DNA of 64,000 nucleotides from Rapana venosa (GCA_028751875.1 CM054141.1:72214654-72278653); one strand, 5' to 3'. Numbered from the stretch's first letter, positions 45,434 to 57,857 are shown. Made by a program: numbers and translations. Notes: generated by a model from the letters alone, not told the origin.

Positions 45434-47064
45434 TTGGATCTGGATCTGGATCAATACGTCGCAGTAACCACTTCTGGCTTTACGCGACGGATTGGGGGTT
45501 TGCGCTTAACTGCTAGTACTAATGCTGGTTGGTTCTGAAAAAGTTCTCCCTGGTGAGGGCCCCTTTGAAGGAGCTCAGGGTCTTGGAATTGACGGTCTGG
45601 TCGCTGAGGTGGTTCCAGTCTATAACCGTCTGCACGAAGAAGGAGTGCTTGTACTGGTTGCACCTGCTGTCTGGGACTGTGTAGCCTCTGTTGTTGTTGC
45701 AGGCTGTCCTTTCTACTATGTTTACTGATTTATAGTCCTTAAAAGTCTTAGTCTTAATTCTACGTTTACCTTGGGGTTTGGGGGTAAAAAAATTTGATGG
45801 CGACATGGCCGGGACAAGTCCCTCAACCACTTTATACATAAAGGCTAACCTAAGCTGTCGCCTCCGGTCTTGTAATTTCGGCAGATGCAGGTCTTGGAGC
45901 ATGGTCGTGACACAGCCAGGGTCTCTAGTATGGTAGTCTTGTTTTATGAATCTGGCTGCCCTGTTCTGGATACGTTCTAACTTATCTATGTCTGTTTGGC
46001 AGTGGCTATCCCATACTGTGGCACCATATTCTAATGTGGATCTAACTAGTGATAGATAGGCTAATCTACGACATTCTTGTGGGCAGTGTTTGAGGTTTCG
46101 CTGTAAAAATCCTAACATTGAGCTTGCTTTTTTGGTAATTTTGTCTATGTGGGTGGTCCATTTCAAGTCGTTGGAGATGTGGATCCCTAGATATGGTGTT
46201 GATGCCACTTGCTGGAGGATGGTACTATTTAGTTGGTAGAGATAGTCTGATTCTTTTTTTATGTTTAAAATATAACACTTGCTGGCGTTAAAACGCATCC
46301 CCCAATTTTCTGCCCAGGTTTCTAATTTCTTGAGGTCTTTCTGAAGGGTGATGTGGTCATCGAAGGTGCCTATTTCTCTATATAAAAGACAGTCATCTGC
46401 AAAAAGTCTTACTTGGGATGCGACTGATGTTGGTAGGTCATTAATGTGGCATAGGAAGAGTATGGGGCCTAACACAGTTCCTTGTGGTACTCCTGACTCT
46501 ACTCTAACTTCTTCTGATGTTTCTCCTTCTAACACTACTCTCATTGTTCTGGTGGTTAGGAAGTTTTTCAGCCAGGTGTGAATTTCTCCTACTATGCCAT
46601 ATTTTTCTAACTTATATAGTAGTTTCCTGTGGGGGACTGTATCAAAGGCCTTGCTAAAGTCTAAGATTGCTACATCTACTTGTTCTCCCTTGTCTAATGA
46701 TGATAGGAAGTCCTGGGTGGTGGTCAGGAGTTGGGACTCACAGGAGTAGCCAGAGCGGAAGCCGTGGTTTAAGTGTGTTAGAATATTATTCCTTTCTAGG
46801 TGTTCCATTAGGTGGCGGCATACTATATGTTCTAAAATCTTGCAGCATACTGAAGTAAGTGAAACTGGTCTATAGTTGGATGCTGTGTGTTTGTCCCCTT
46901 TTTTAAAGATACCTGATATATTAGCTTGTCTCCAGTCCGCCGGTAGAATTCCTGTGTCTAATGATTTTTGGTAGATGGTTGTTAGTGCTGGTGCTAATAT
47001 GTCTGCGCAGTTCTTTAGTACTATGTTGGGGATGGCATCTGGAATGGTTGTTATCAGAGGGTCC
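45434..47064 (-). mobile_element. Jockey/CR1-like LINE, 5'-truncated with open RT frame
   Basis: The minus strand is open without a stop from about 47060 to the TAG at 45519 (over 500 codons). RT motifs in order: GIFKKGDKHTASNYRPVSL, GFRSGYSCESQLL, VDVAILDFSKAFDTVPH, SGVPQGTVLGPILF, VRLFADDCLLY (FADD active site), TPYLGIHISNDLKW, then the C-terminal AARFIKQDY and IDWNHLSDQTV regions. The endonuclease is missing. The 3' end is a (TGGATC)n-type tail at 45434-45455. It lies upstream of the tRNA gene in the same orientation, about 75 bp away. It is the least damaged LINE here and probably a recent insertion. Confidence 0.88.
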
Positions 47065-47402
47065 CCGCCCCGTTACACACACACTCGTTTATTTATATTT
47101 CATATTTTGTCGCACACAGTGTTAGTGGGGAGTAGCATTCTAAAAATTTAAAAAATCCAGTAAAACTGTTTAATGAAGTAGACCATTAAATCCCGGAATA
47201 GGGTGGTACCCTAACCCTTTTTTTTCTTCTCTCTATGCCACGCTAAAGAGCATCTTTACCGATGGCAGACAGCCACGAAAACCTGGGCTGACAACAGTTA
47301 GGCCTAAGATTATACCAACAAGGTAGACCCTACGTCAGCATGAGGAACAAACGGATTAGCCTAGGACTAAACGCTTCGATGAATATGTTGGGCCTAGCCT
47401 AG

Positions 47403-47448
47403 TCTCGCGAGACTTCATGCCTGTCAACCTATAAACAATATGGCCGAC
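47403..47448 (+). promoter_or_regulatory. Gene B promoter motifs: TCTCGCGAGA and an ATGGCC element
   Basis: The palindrome TCTCGCGAGA lies at 47403-47412. This decamer is a known animal promoter element bound by BANP (established knowledge). At 47437-47448 'aatatggccgac' resembles a YY1-type AANATGGCSGM site. Both are about 200-240 bp upstream of the gene B ATG, in a transposon-free stretch. The exact transcription start cannot be seen. Confidence 0.55.
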
Positions 47449-47644
47449 ATACACAACTATTTGAAAACGTTTCTATGATTGTGTGATTTTAAAGGTAACA
47501 AACAAAGGGCTCTATTTTGTCCGAACTTGAAGTGATTTTATAGTCTTATCCTATAATAATGACTACAGATTGTTGTAACTGCTTAAGCTTTTGCCATTTT
47601 ATGTTTGTTTAGGTCCCACAGACAGATTTGTTTGAGCGGCAAAC

Positions 47645-47835
47645 ATGGCTGGCAGAGATCTGTTCTCTGGTAGACCAGACGGGCGAAAGCGACTTCGGCA
47701 TGGAACCAACCGGCAAGTTGAGATGGCAATGCAGAAGGAGCTGCATGATGTGGCGCAAAAGTCACTGAGCGAAATCGCGGCCAACAAAGAGCACCGACGA
47801 AATGAGCCCCTGACAGATGACCAGAAGCTTTGCAT
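47645..47835 (+). CDS. Gene B exon 1
   Basis: First coding exon of an unrecognised protein. The ATG sits in a good context (aaacATGg) and opens MAGRDLFSGRPDGRKRLRHG, followed by a charged, helical-looking stretch (QVEMAMQKELHDVAQKSLSE). The donor gtgagc at 47836 leaves phase 2, matching exon 2. The frame would stop two codons into the intron. The basic N-terminus suggests no secretion signal, so the product is likely intracellular (inference). Confidence 0.7.
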
Positions 47836-48365
47836 GTGAGCATACCTGATGATCAATGCTTTTTGTTTTACCATGGATCAGAATAGTGAAAACTATAACC
47901 CATGAAAATCAAATGTTTGATTCTTGGTTTGTGCTTTGTATTCAACTGTTGAATTCTTTGTCAAATACCTTGCAAGAAGACATGATTCTTGGTTTGTGCT
48001 TTTTATTCAAATGTCGAGTTCTTTGTCAAATACCTTGCAAGAAGACACACCTGTTTGAAGGTTTTAAAGTTTATTTTCTACCCTATGTCATCAGGTCATT
48101 CTCAAAGATCATAACCCATTATTTGTATTACTAAAGGGCTATGTTTGTTTATCTGATTATTCATTTTTGCTTTATACAAGAGTTTGAATACTGATTAATT
48201 TACTTGATTGTTTATTTTTTGTTTTATACAATATTTTGAATGCTGATTGATGTAGGACACTAGGAGGCAAATCTATAACATCTGAAGAGATGATCAATCC
48301 TTTCAACATTGTACACTACTGAGTTAAGCATGACTGATAATTATGCAAGTGAAAAGGAATGTCAT

Positions 48366-48700
48366 TCCCTGTGGGGATGCCAGGGGCCTGTCAGTATAAA
48401 TAGCATTCCGACCTTCTGGAAATTATGTACTAGGAATTCCATCTTTTGTATCCCTCTCATTCTTTCTGCCTTGTTCTTTTTCTTCTTATCACCACCTTCT
48501 CATCTATTTTAGCCTTCTTGGTCCATTCTCCTGCTTTTTTCCAGGAAGTCTTAAACAATTACAATTCTCTCCCTTGCCAAAGTTGGATGTGCTGGGCCTG
48601 ACATGTCAGGCACTTAACTGCAGCAGCAACCCATTTTCCTTCATATGACAAACAACATTAGTTGCTGTCTGAGTGTTCGACAAAGTAGAAGAAAAGGAGT
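48366..48700 (+). mobile_element. Repeat family C, second copy
   Basis: 'gtggggatgccaggggcctg', 'tcagtataaatagcattccg', 'gggcctgacatgtcaggcac' and the 3' end 'gttgctgtctgagtgttcga' match the reverse complement of 23711-24336 without its nested SINE. It lies in gene B intron 1. Confidence 0.8.
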
Positions 48701-48836
48701 GTCAAAAACAGCTTTTTTGTATGTATGTATATGTTTTTTTAAATATTTGTATATACATACATATATATTAATAGCATAAAACAATATTCATTTTACAAAT
48801 ACATTATCATCTGTGATGCAAAGGTGCTGTAATGAG

Positions 48837-48839
<3 letters not shown>

Positions 48840-48911
<72 letters not shown>

Positions 48912-48969
48912 TCAGTTTACTGATACTGTTATTCAAGGCAAGGGCTGGATGAAAAAAAAAGATATTAAA

Positions 48970-49001
<32 letters not shown>

Positions 49002-49022
49002 TATGTTTCTTATATATATATA
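48840..49022. repeat. (CT)n and (AT)n microsatellites
   Basis: CT tract 48840-48905 and AT tract 48970-49022, shortly before exon 2. Confidence 0.95.
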
Positions 49023-49088
49023 TCTTTCACCTTTGGAACTAAAGATGATCAATCAATCAATGGATCAGTCTCTCTCTTTCTCTTGCAG

Positions 49089-49185
49089 CCAAGTGAGACC
49101 AGAACTGAAGCTGGAGAAGCAGCTCCCTGAACGGAAAAGTGTTCCAGTTTTCCATGATGACTTGAAACCAAGAGACATTTCTAAG
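49089..49185 (+). CDS. Gene B exon 2
   Basis: The acceptor tctcttgcag completes the split codon (AT|C, Ile). The exon reads QVRPELKLEKQLPERKSVPV, FHDDLKPRDISK and ends in phase 0 at gtacag. Strong pyrimidine tract upstream. 97 nt. Confidence 0.75.
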
Positions 49186-50235
49186 GTACAGACCTCGTCT
49201 TTTTAAGAAAAAAATATTTCTTCAGAGCATTTCAGAGACAAAAGAGAAAATGAAAGCACCACTGTTACAAAAAAGAGCAGATGCTGTATAGAAGCATAAG
49301 AAGTTACCCAGAAAATGCCTGAGCTAGATCAGAGAGTTATGAATCAATTTTATCTACGGATAAAAGAGTTGATTTATAAGTTTGAGAGCATGTAAACCAT
49401 GATTGTATGATCTGTGTGTAATGTTTGAGCACACACAAACACGCATGCACAACACACACACAAATAACACACACACACGTGCACTTTTGTCTGCAGCCAC
49501 ATGTTTATGCAAATACATATACAATTTATATGCTGTGTATCTATTTGTGCCCCTCCCCCCTCTCTCTCTCTCAGATTTTTAAAAATAGGTATTTAATATG
49601 CAATAGTTATAATTGCAAGCACACTGAGCCATGTTGAGCACATTTTACCATGAGCATGTTCTCAGTCACACCCCTCCCTCATCCCCCATCTGATCTGTTT
49701 TCTGCTTTAAAACAAAACACAACAAAGTAATGTTACTTCCAAGCACCAGTTTCAGCCTGTAGTTAAAGAAAGTGATGGACTAGAAAACTCGTGAACATGC
49801 CCTAGACCTTCAACATAGGTCAACATGTAAATTGTGAATCATTCCATAAGTGGTCCATTGAAGATTAAAGATTGTTTGTTTTTCTGTTGAGGGAATCTGA
49901 CATAGTTCGCACTGTAATAAGAATTTGAGCAAAAAGGCATTTAGTTAAACAGAATGTTGTCAGTGCATCCCAACAATGGCGATGGAGCTTTTGGGTGAAC
50001 ACATGATCTCTTTTTGGTTTATTTGTTTGGGTTTCTTTCTCTCTTTTTTTTTTTAACCTTTCTGTCACTCACTTTTAAAGGGTTATGATTACCTTATCAC
50101 AGTATGCTGCTTTTGACATCTTGTTTTCCACTGTTACTTTATCTATAGGAGAAGATTGCGTTTTATTTATTCCAATGTTAGGTCAGGTCATGTTATGTGA
50201 AAGTCATACATATGATTTTGCGATATCCATAACAG

Positions 50236-50359
50236 GAGCAGATGCTGTTGATTCCTCACATCCCCCCAACTCATCCACCAGACAAGACAGCCAAGACAGT
50301 CATGGAATCCAGAAGCAGGAAGTATCCCTACGTCAAGGGGGAGCTGCTCACCTCAGAAG
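50236..50359 (+). CDS. Gene B exon 3
   Basis: The acceptor ccataacag gives phase 0. The exon encodes EQMLLIPHIPPTHPPDK, then SRSRKYPYVKGELLTSE, and ends in phase 1 at gtgggt. The Pro-rich and YPYVKGELL segments look conserved by composition; no domain is assigned. Confidence 0.72.
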
Positions 50360-50852
50360 GTGGGTCGGTTGGTCAGTCCCTTCACTGCCTGGTAACAGTG
50401 TAAAACAAACACCAAACATCTTTACAACCTGCTTTCTCTATGTGAAGATTGCTTTGTAAATAAAATCTATAATTCTTAAGTTTTCACTTTTGTAAGAAAA
50501 CCATCTTAGTGTGAAAACTTGCATTTACTTTGCCCTCGTAGTGCTAGCACTAGTTCATTTTAACCCTAGTAATGCTAAATACCTTGAAGGGATTTTGTAC
50601 TACTGGCAGTGTAGTTTTGAAACCGGGTGGGATTAAACAACCCTTAATATCAGTGTACAGCTGAACTAAGTATGTATCACAGGAAAGCTTACATAATAAT
50701 GAGTGTCATTTCATAGCAATTTGTTCTGTTTATGATTATGGAAAAAACCAACATTGTCACAGGTGTGCACTAATTACCACTGTCAGGGTCCATTGTTGCT
50801 TTCAATACATAATAAACGTTGTTGTTGAGGTGCAGAAATTTCATTATATATA

Positions 50853-50870
<18 letters not shown>

Positions 50871-50884
<14 letters not shown>

Positions 50885-51193
50885 AATGTATGGAATTTAT
50901 ATAGCGCTGAATCTTGTAAAGCAACAAATCAAAGCGCTCAGATTTCATTTCATACCACTTTAAGTCACGGCAGATTTCTCTCCGTGAAATTCGGGCTGCT
51001 CTCCCCAGGGAGAGCGGGAGAGCGCGTCGCCACAAGCGCTGCGCCACCCTTTTTTTTTTCTTTTTTTTTTCCATGTCTGCAACTGTATTTGTTTCCCTAT
51101 CAGAGTGGCTTTTTTCTAAGAATTTTGCCAGGGACAACTCTCTTGTTGCCGTGGGTTCTTTTACGTGCGCTAAATAATTACGTGTAACACACG

Positions 51194-51224
<31 letters not shown>

Positions 51225-51362
51225 TAGCGCCCAGACCACCACTCATGGTCTAATGGATGGGGGAAAAGTTTCCGGTCCAAACGGGGTACGAACCGCCGCA
51301 CACTTCAGACCCGGACTTTTCGCTTTCTAGACAGGCGCGTTACCTCTAGACCACCGATCCAC
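50871..51362 (-). mobile_element. SINE family G, full-length copy
   Basis: Reverse-oriented homologue of 36438-36939 along its whole length, including head, internal A-rich stretch and the 'atggaatttatatagcgctg' tail joined to (TAA)n. Confidence 0.9.
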
Positions 51363-51379
51363 ATACATACATATATATA

Positions 51380-51424
<45 letters not shown>

Positions 51425-51649
51425 GTATATATATAACAAAAAGGAGTGTCACCTCATCAGTCGTCAAGTACTCAGAAAAGTCCAGCCGAATGATCAGCCC
51501 CATTGCAATCATCACGGTGACGAACCTTCAGTTTGTGCCAACAGACTCACGGACACATGCGCACGCACACACACACGCACACGCACACACACATACATGA
51601 CTGTGCAGTCACACGTATAAACTCTTAACCAGCAACTTCTTGGAATCCT

Positions 51650-51760
51650 AATGAAGTTCTTGTACAAGAAGAAAGGGCAAGGCTGGGAATCGAACCCAGA
51701 ATCTCTGTTCCTTGTTAGGCAGGTTAACATCTAATTAAACTAAACTGCCATCTTCCTTTT
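51650..51760 (-). mobile_element. SINE family H head
   Basis: The minus strand 'ggaagatggcagtttagttt' and 'ctgggttcgattcccagcct' match the head of 29650-30010. The rest is missing or diverged. Confidence 0.6.
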
Positions 51761-51841
51761 TCTTTGATTATATGAATAACATTATGGAAAATTATCCAGA
51801 CTTCATTAAACTGGAATGATGATTGTTTATTACACAACAGC

Positions 51842-51872
51842 CAAAATTCCTATAACCCTGCTGAAGTGTATA

Positions 51873-51910
<38 letters not shown>

Positions 51911-52045
51911 ATTGAATTTGTTAAAAACTATTAATCATTGTCGGTTGCATATGTAGGAGTGGGTTGAATGGAAGTGCCTTGATTTTTTGTGTGCAAAATA
52001 AAGTGCTATATAAATTCCATTTGTTGTTGTTATTATTATTATAAT
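51842..52045 (+). mobile_element. L2/CR1-like LINE 3' UTR fragment
   Basis: 'aaccctgctgaagtgtataa', a GT run (51876-51908) and 'agtgctatataaattccatt' plus (GTT)(ATT)n correspond to the 3' UTR of 11440-11731. Confidence 0.7.
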
Positions 52046-52096
52046 AATGATAATAACCAAGCATGACAGATGTTTTCTTCTTTTTTTATATTGCAG

Positions 52097-52148
52097 ATTT
52101 GAAGAAACCTAAAATTTCTTCAGTTGGTATTGTTCCTATTCGTTCAAG
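52097..52148 (+). CDS. Gene B exon 4
   Basis: 52-nt exon with the acceptor tatattgcag. Phase 1 is completed as GAT and it reads DLKKPKISSVGIVPIRS, ending in phase 2 at gtatgt. Confidence 0.72.
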
Positions 52149-53025
52149 GTATGTGCATTAGTGTGTGTGTGTGTGTGTGCGCGCGCGCACATGCGAGCGT
52201 GCACGTGTATGTGTGCACTTGAGAGCAAATTGCTTATGTTTTGAACATTTCAAAATAAAGTTCTGCTCTGCAAGAAGTTGGTTTTTTTTTTATCATGCTT
52301 TGCTGCATTGAATCATTGAAAAAAAAATTATCCAAAAATCATATTGAAAGCTGTGAGCAATAACTGATAATGTGATTTAAGAATTCAGAGAGGTATAATG
52401 GACAGGAACCACGCTGTGTACAGTTTAATTAAGGGCTTACTCTAAATAATGCTCTTTTGTCTGCTCTTTAGGTAATAATATCATCTTCATATGGATGCTT
52501 TTTTTCAGTGATACATGCTTTAAAGAAGGAAAACTAACAAAAGTATCATTTTCTGATTTGGTCCAGTGGTAATTATCTGTGCATGCTGTTTCATCATTTG
52601 AGAATGGTTTGCATCTACTGTTTTGCTTTTGCAAATTCATATTGGTACAGGGATTTTGCAGGGTCTTGATTTGGATTTCAACCTCAGTTGTTGTTTCCCC
52701 CCCCCCCCCCCTCCCCCCCCCCCCCTCCTGTTATAGCGGTTTGAATTTTGGAATGACAAAAAGTAGCCTTGGCTTCCAGGTTTGCTGGCATGGTTTCTGT
52801 CAATTGTTTTCTGAGTGTTAAATATCAGGAGCATGAATATTTTTTAAAAATGTGCATGTGTTACATTTACAGCTACTGCAGTGAATTTCATAGGATTCAT
52901 GATCTCAAGCTCAGTTTTGTATCATCACAGTTTTTTAGTATATGAGAAAAGAGTACCAAAGAAACATGTGGAATTTTGAATTCGACTTGAATGCTACCTA
53001 TTATAGTGTGTGTGTGTATGCATGC

Positions 53026-53085
53026 ATGTATATATATCTATCTATCTATATCTATATCTATCTATATATCTATCTATCTATGCAT
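53026..53085. repeat. (ATCT)n tract
   Basis: tatctatctatctat repeats. Confidence 0.9.
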
Positions 53086-53902
53086 GTATGGGTGTATATT
53101 AACTATCAGAAACAGTTTACATGCAAATGACTATGAAAAAAGAGGTTACATAGTCACATAAACCAAACATTTACATGTGCACATTTCTTTATAGATTCAT
53201 ATGTCCTTCTCTATCAACACATCCTTTGAAGCACATTAGGTCCTTGATTTGAAAAGACCCCAACAGCAAACAAATGAAAACCCCCAAGGTGTGTATACAG
53301 ACTAGTCTCCATGGCTTAACACTGTGAGGGAAGCAAAACCAGAATTCTTATTACATGCAGATACAGACATACTTCCAAAGTGTCGCAATGTCTTTTTTCT
53401 GTCACCTTTGGTTTTCATTTAGTTTAGGGGAGAAACACAGGCTGTGGTGTTGTGTTAGTCCTTCACCAAGGAGAAAAACTCATGTGATCAATAGTAAACA
53501 CAAAATTCCTTCCCTTGCCAGAGAACCCTCTGGATATGGATTTTCACATTAAAAGAATGATTTTTTTAATGTTTATTTATCATCACCTTTCTTCCTCTAA
53601 TCTCCTTTCTTGATCTGCCTGGTTCTGTAAGGTGTTGTTTTCAGGTTTTCAAGTTTTGGGGCTGTTGTTGTTGGTTTGTTGTGGGTTTTGGTTGGGGTTT
53701 TTTTTTTGGGGGGTAGGGGGGGAGGAAGGAGGTTTACATGGTGAGCTATCTGATTTTTTTAATTGAGATTTGGTTGGTTTGGGTGATGGTTTTTGTTGTA
53801 GGGGGGTTCTTTATGGTGCCATGAAGTTTGAATAACTGTTAGCGATGTCTATTGTTGTTTCTTTCCTCTGTTTTATTTTGTTGTGGGTTATTATGTTGTG
53901 GA

Positions 53903-54395
53903 TTAATACCCTTTGTTTCAAATGTCTCCACAAATCTGCACCTTCTTATCTCTGTAACTGTCTTCACCTGTACACTCCGTCCCGTTCCCTTCATTCAGCT
54001 GTAGATACGTTGTGCTTTCGAACACCCAGATTTAAACAAACCACTGTTGGCCGTCGCTCTTTCTCTGTTTCCGGTCCCTCCACATGGAACGACCTCTGTC
54101 TTCCACTTCGCCAAAAGCCTTCATTTGATTCTTTCAAATCTAGCCTCAAGACGCACTTATACTCTACTTGAGATCTTCCCCTGTTATCTGTTCCTACTTT
54201 TCAATAGCTGCCTTCACCTCCACTACCCCCACCTAAGTGTGTTGTGTATATAAATTTGATATTTGTTTATCTTGATATTTGTGGATGGTTGCATGCATGT
54301 GAATGATTTGAATGCAAGTGCTTTGATTTGTTTACAAGATTCAGCGCTATATAAATTCCATACATTATTATTATTATTGTTATTATTATTATTAT
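53903..54395 (+). mobile_element. L2/CR1-like LINE 3' end
   Basis: The final RT-ORF segment INTLCFKCLHKSAPSYLCN ... RFKQTTVGRRSFSVSGPSTW to the stop near 54171, then a 3' UTR ending 'cagcgctatataaattccat' plus (ATT)n. The 5' part is lost. It lies in gene B intron 4. Confidence 0.88.
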
Positions 54396-54689
54396 GCTGT
54401 CATCACTCTAAACCTCTTTCTTTTCTTTCATGGAGAAAAGTGGTAAGTGCCTATCCCAGCCAAGTTTGGAGGACTTTAATATCAAGTGTATGTTAAATAA
54501 ATGTAACTTTTTTTACCCATCATTTTCCCCTTGATTTGATGTGGACTGTATGTGATTATGTAATGTCGTACTTATATATTTGTGGTTATTGCACTTTACT
54601 ATAGTTTTTATGTTATCAGACCCGATGGCTGAAATGTTAACATTTTGAAAAAGAAATCGTAATCTGCTTTGTTGTTGTTGTTGTGACAG

Positions 54690-54768
54690 CTTTGAGGTGG
54701 GGAACATGCGCGTGATGATGGAGGCAGAGCCCAAGTCCTTCAACACCATTGTGGATGAAATAGAACTG
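54690..54768 (+). CDS. Gene B exon 5
   Basis: The acceptor gttgttgtgacag completes AG|C (Ser). The exon reads FEVGNMRVMMEAEPKSFNTI, VDEIEL and ends in phase 0 at gtgaga. Confidence 0.75.
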
Positions 54769-55199
54769 GTGAGACTATTTAAGGCAGTGACACTTGCATA
54801 AACATGGACACAACTGAAATGTTTTTGTATGTTGTAGGCAATGGGATAGTGAGGTTTTGAAGAGAAATATGTATCCATTTGTAAACCTATGAAATAGTTC
54901 TTGCAGTTTTCAAGACAGTTTGTCTCTGTGTAGAGGTTTACACATTAAGGATGTTCTTAAGAACAAAGGAAAAGGCATTGCAACTTTTGGTGTAATGGTG
55001 GAGTGTGTGCATGAGTACAAACACTTGTTGTAGATGACAAACTGAACTTTAATGCTAATACAGATCTTGCTATAAAAAATGCCATTCTCATATATTTTCC
55101 TTCAAAAACTCTGCATTCTTCATAAAAAATGTTAATATTTACAGCATTTTTAGCAATGCTTCCTTGAGTATGTTTTTTCCTTGTCCTTTATCAGTTGAT

Positions 55200-55590
55200 A
55201 CAAAAGCCTGAGTGTCCAAAAAAAAATGTACTGAACAAAATTGTTCAAGATGTGGCAACATTGTTGGCTGTAAGCAAATGAAACTGAATGATTTGTATAA
55301 ATACCATGTGAGAGGCAGAGCGAGAGAGATTATAAGTGATGGTACACATGTACCGCAACATATTTTGAACTCACTCCTTCTCAAAAGCTCTACAGAGTAC
55401 CCAAATTTAAAACTCTGCGATATAAAAATTGTTTTATTCCCACCTAAATTGTGCTTCAATAAGTGCATGACAATAAATTTGAATAAATGTTTTCCTGTTT
55501 ATTGTTTTTATGAATGGCTTGTAACCCATGTGAATTTCTCTGTCTGTGAGAAAAAAAAGTGTTTGAATTGAATTGCATTTTTGCCCTCTG
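55200..55590 (+). other. Intronic open frame, possible retroelement 3' end
   Basis: A 119-codon frame from 55212 is Cys/Lys-rich (KKCTEQNCSRCGNIVGCKQ) and ends in an A8 run followed by tttgaattgaattg, resembling a retroelement tail. It lies between exons 5 and 6 and is not in a spliceable arrangement that I can support. Confidence 0.3.
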
Positions 55591-55597
55591 TGTACAG

Positions 55598-55850
55598 GCC
55601 AGTCGAGCACAGGAGTACGAAGAAGTTCCTCCCCTGGAGCTGGATGACATGCTGGGGGAGGAGCCTGCACAGACCACTGCTGCTGCTGCTGCTGCCCCCC
55701 CCAAACCTGGAGAGCCACCTGCAGTGCCAGAGAAGCAGAGCAAGCCGGCCATCCTGGCCTCCCTGGGCACTACCAGCTGTGTCAAGTTGACTGAGCGAGC
55801 CAAGCCTGTCCCCAAAGTGCGGGTCCAGCCCAGCGCTTTTCACAGAAATG
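55598..55850 (+). CDS. Gene B exon 6
   Basis: Largest exon, 253 nt, after ctgtgtacag. It enters in phase 0 and leaves in phase 1 at gtaggc. It encodes ASRAQEYEEVPPLELDDMLG, an Ala6 run and Pro-rich linker, then KPAILASLGTTSCVKLTERA and VRVQPSAFHRN. Composition suggests a disordered acidic-to-basic region. Confidence 0.75.
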
Positions 55851-56701
55851 GTAGGCCTGTATGATCTGTGTGTGTGTGTGTGATTTGGGCATACATATAT
55901 ATACATGTTTGAGTGCATGATTAACATAACTTCCTTTCTTTAAACCATCCAACTTCTTGCGCTCAGAATAACTTCTTTTCTTGAAACTGTCAAATTTGTT
56001 GTATGTTCTGACTGTTTGCAATATGTTTTCTTTCTTTCCTTTGCATTTGTCACATGGTCAGCTCAGTGTCTGCCGTGAAGGCAGCAATATGCTGCAGGTC
56101 CTCCAAGTTGCCTTAGAGCTTCCTGGTCACTGGGGTGGGGTCAGATCAGATTGTATTTCAGACTGCCTCGTGTATTGTGCAGGACTGCGGCATATATTCT
56201 GTTGTCTAGCTGCCGGTCTTGCAAGGGCACTGCTGTGTATGGCCTATGCAGACTTTCTTGTAATATGGTAGCTTAGGCCTTTGCGGCCTGTCTTGAGACT
56301 GAATACACAGACCTGTGGCATCATCAGCAGGTGATAGTGTTCTGACCTGTCACAGTGTTGCTGTAGCCACTCGCTTTGCTGCATGGCATTAGTGATGGTC
56401 TTGGCTTGTTTGAAGTAATGAATTAAGGAAAAAGTGACAAAGGTTAAAAACATAATTTATAAGTCTGATACAAAAAGTATGCATATGCATGTGTGCAAGT
56501 ACATACACATGCTGTTTTTGTGTGTGTGTGCGTACGTGTGTGTGTGTGTTAGCATTGCACGTTTTGCACAAGTGCATGCATGCAAGGCATGACATCAGCT
56601 GTTCATATCACCTGTGTATCTACCACAAGACTCTCACACTTACGCTCACTAACACTGCAACACACAAACCTGAGACTCATCAAAGCAAGGACTGTGTTCA
56701 G

Positions 56702-56900
56702 CTGCCAGCTCACACAGCGCGGCCAGGAGTGCTCGCAGTCTGCAGTCGTCCCTGCTGAGTGATGAGCTGATGATGCCAGACGAGTCGGTGTACAGCAAGT
56801 ATGATGATGCCATCGCCAATGTGGACGTGGATGTGGAGACAGCAGTGGGGTCCCAAGTAGAGGGCTCCACACCACCACCACCACCACCCAGTCTCCTGCG
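56702..56900 (+). CDS. Gene B exon 7
   Basis: The acceptor gactgtgttcag gives the matching phase (G|CT). The exon reads AASSHSAARSARSLQSSLLS, DELMMPDESVYSKYDDAIAN, DVDVETAVGSQ and a Pro6 run, and ends in phase 2 at gtacgt. Ser/Arg-rich and acidic segments alternate. Confidence 0.65.
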
Positions 56901-57672
56901 GTACGTCTGCTCTGCAGCTTGGTGTATGGAGTGTTTGTGGATTGGTGGTGGAGGTTATGGTTATAAGAAAGTATAGATGATGTATGTTTGTGTGTACTTT
57001 TTGTATGCCTGTGTTTGTGTGTGTAGATCTTTTACATTTCAGTTTTGTGTCAGTTTAGCAGACAATTGACCTTGTGGAACAGAAATAAAAGCAAAAAACT
57101 CAAAACGAACCAAACCCTAAACAAGCAAAAAAACAGACAACAAAAACCCCCCTCTCCTTGACAGCTCATGATGTTGGAATGCTATTGACCTGCCGTGGTG
57201 CAAGTCCTTGTTGGTAAAAGACAGTGTGATGACATGGAGCCTCTATGTCACAGTATGGATGACACGATGGGCCAATATGATCCCAGCATTGTGTACTGTC
57301 AGGGAGTGTGCTAAGCAGGGAGTGTGCTAAGCTGAATAGATGTGTGATGTCGTGTTAATGCTGAAGTGGATCATGAACCAAGGATGTGCAAGATGATGAT
57401 GTTCAAATAGCCTGCTCCTGTTGGACTCCTGACTTTTTCCTTTAGTCTTTGAGGAGTCATTGGGTCCTTGTGCTGAAACTTTGAAGCAGTTTGCTTTGGA
57501 CAGGCTGCTGTGACAAAGCCCATCCTTTTGGAGGACATGGATTGCATGCTGCGTGTGTCTGTGTCATCCATGCCACTGACTATAGCTGGCCTGCTGTTCC
57601 ATGAAACATGGATGGGACTGTCATGTGTGCTGTAGATGTTCTGCATGTGTCTGCTCACGAGGCCTCTGTCAG

Positions 57673-57795
57673 TGTACAGTCTCCTCTGAAGGACCTGCAC
57701 GGGAATGGTGTTGCAGCCAGTGTCATCTCTGACAGAAGTGTGGCAGTGAATGGACAGAATGACGGTGGAGTGGAGACCCCAACCCATGCCTCCAG
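57673..57795 (+). CDS. Gene B possible extra exon
   Basis: An open stretch with protein-like composition (VQSPLKDLHGNGVAASVISD, RSVAVNGQNDGGVETPTHAS) between gcctctgtcag and a good donor, ccag|gtgacc. It fits exon 7 (phase 2 in) but leaves phase 2, which the next exon at 57858 does not accept. It is real with a phase problem, or intronic. Confidence 0.35.
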
Positions 57796-57857
57796 GTGAC
57801 CCTCAGTCCCATGCTCTAACACTGGGCTGTTCTACCTCCACTTTTCCGGTGTTCCAG

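Noticed and set aside
47583..47874. Minus-strand frames over gene B exon 1
   Set aside because: They are shadows of the plus-strand exon, which has a good ATG context, a donor and in-phase partners.
50819..51187. Open frames in both strands near 51 kb
   Set aside because: They fall inside a full-length SINE G copy.
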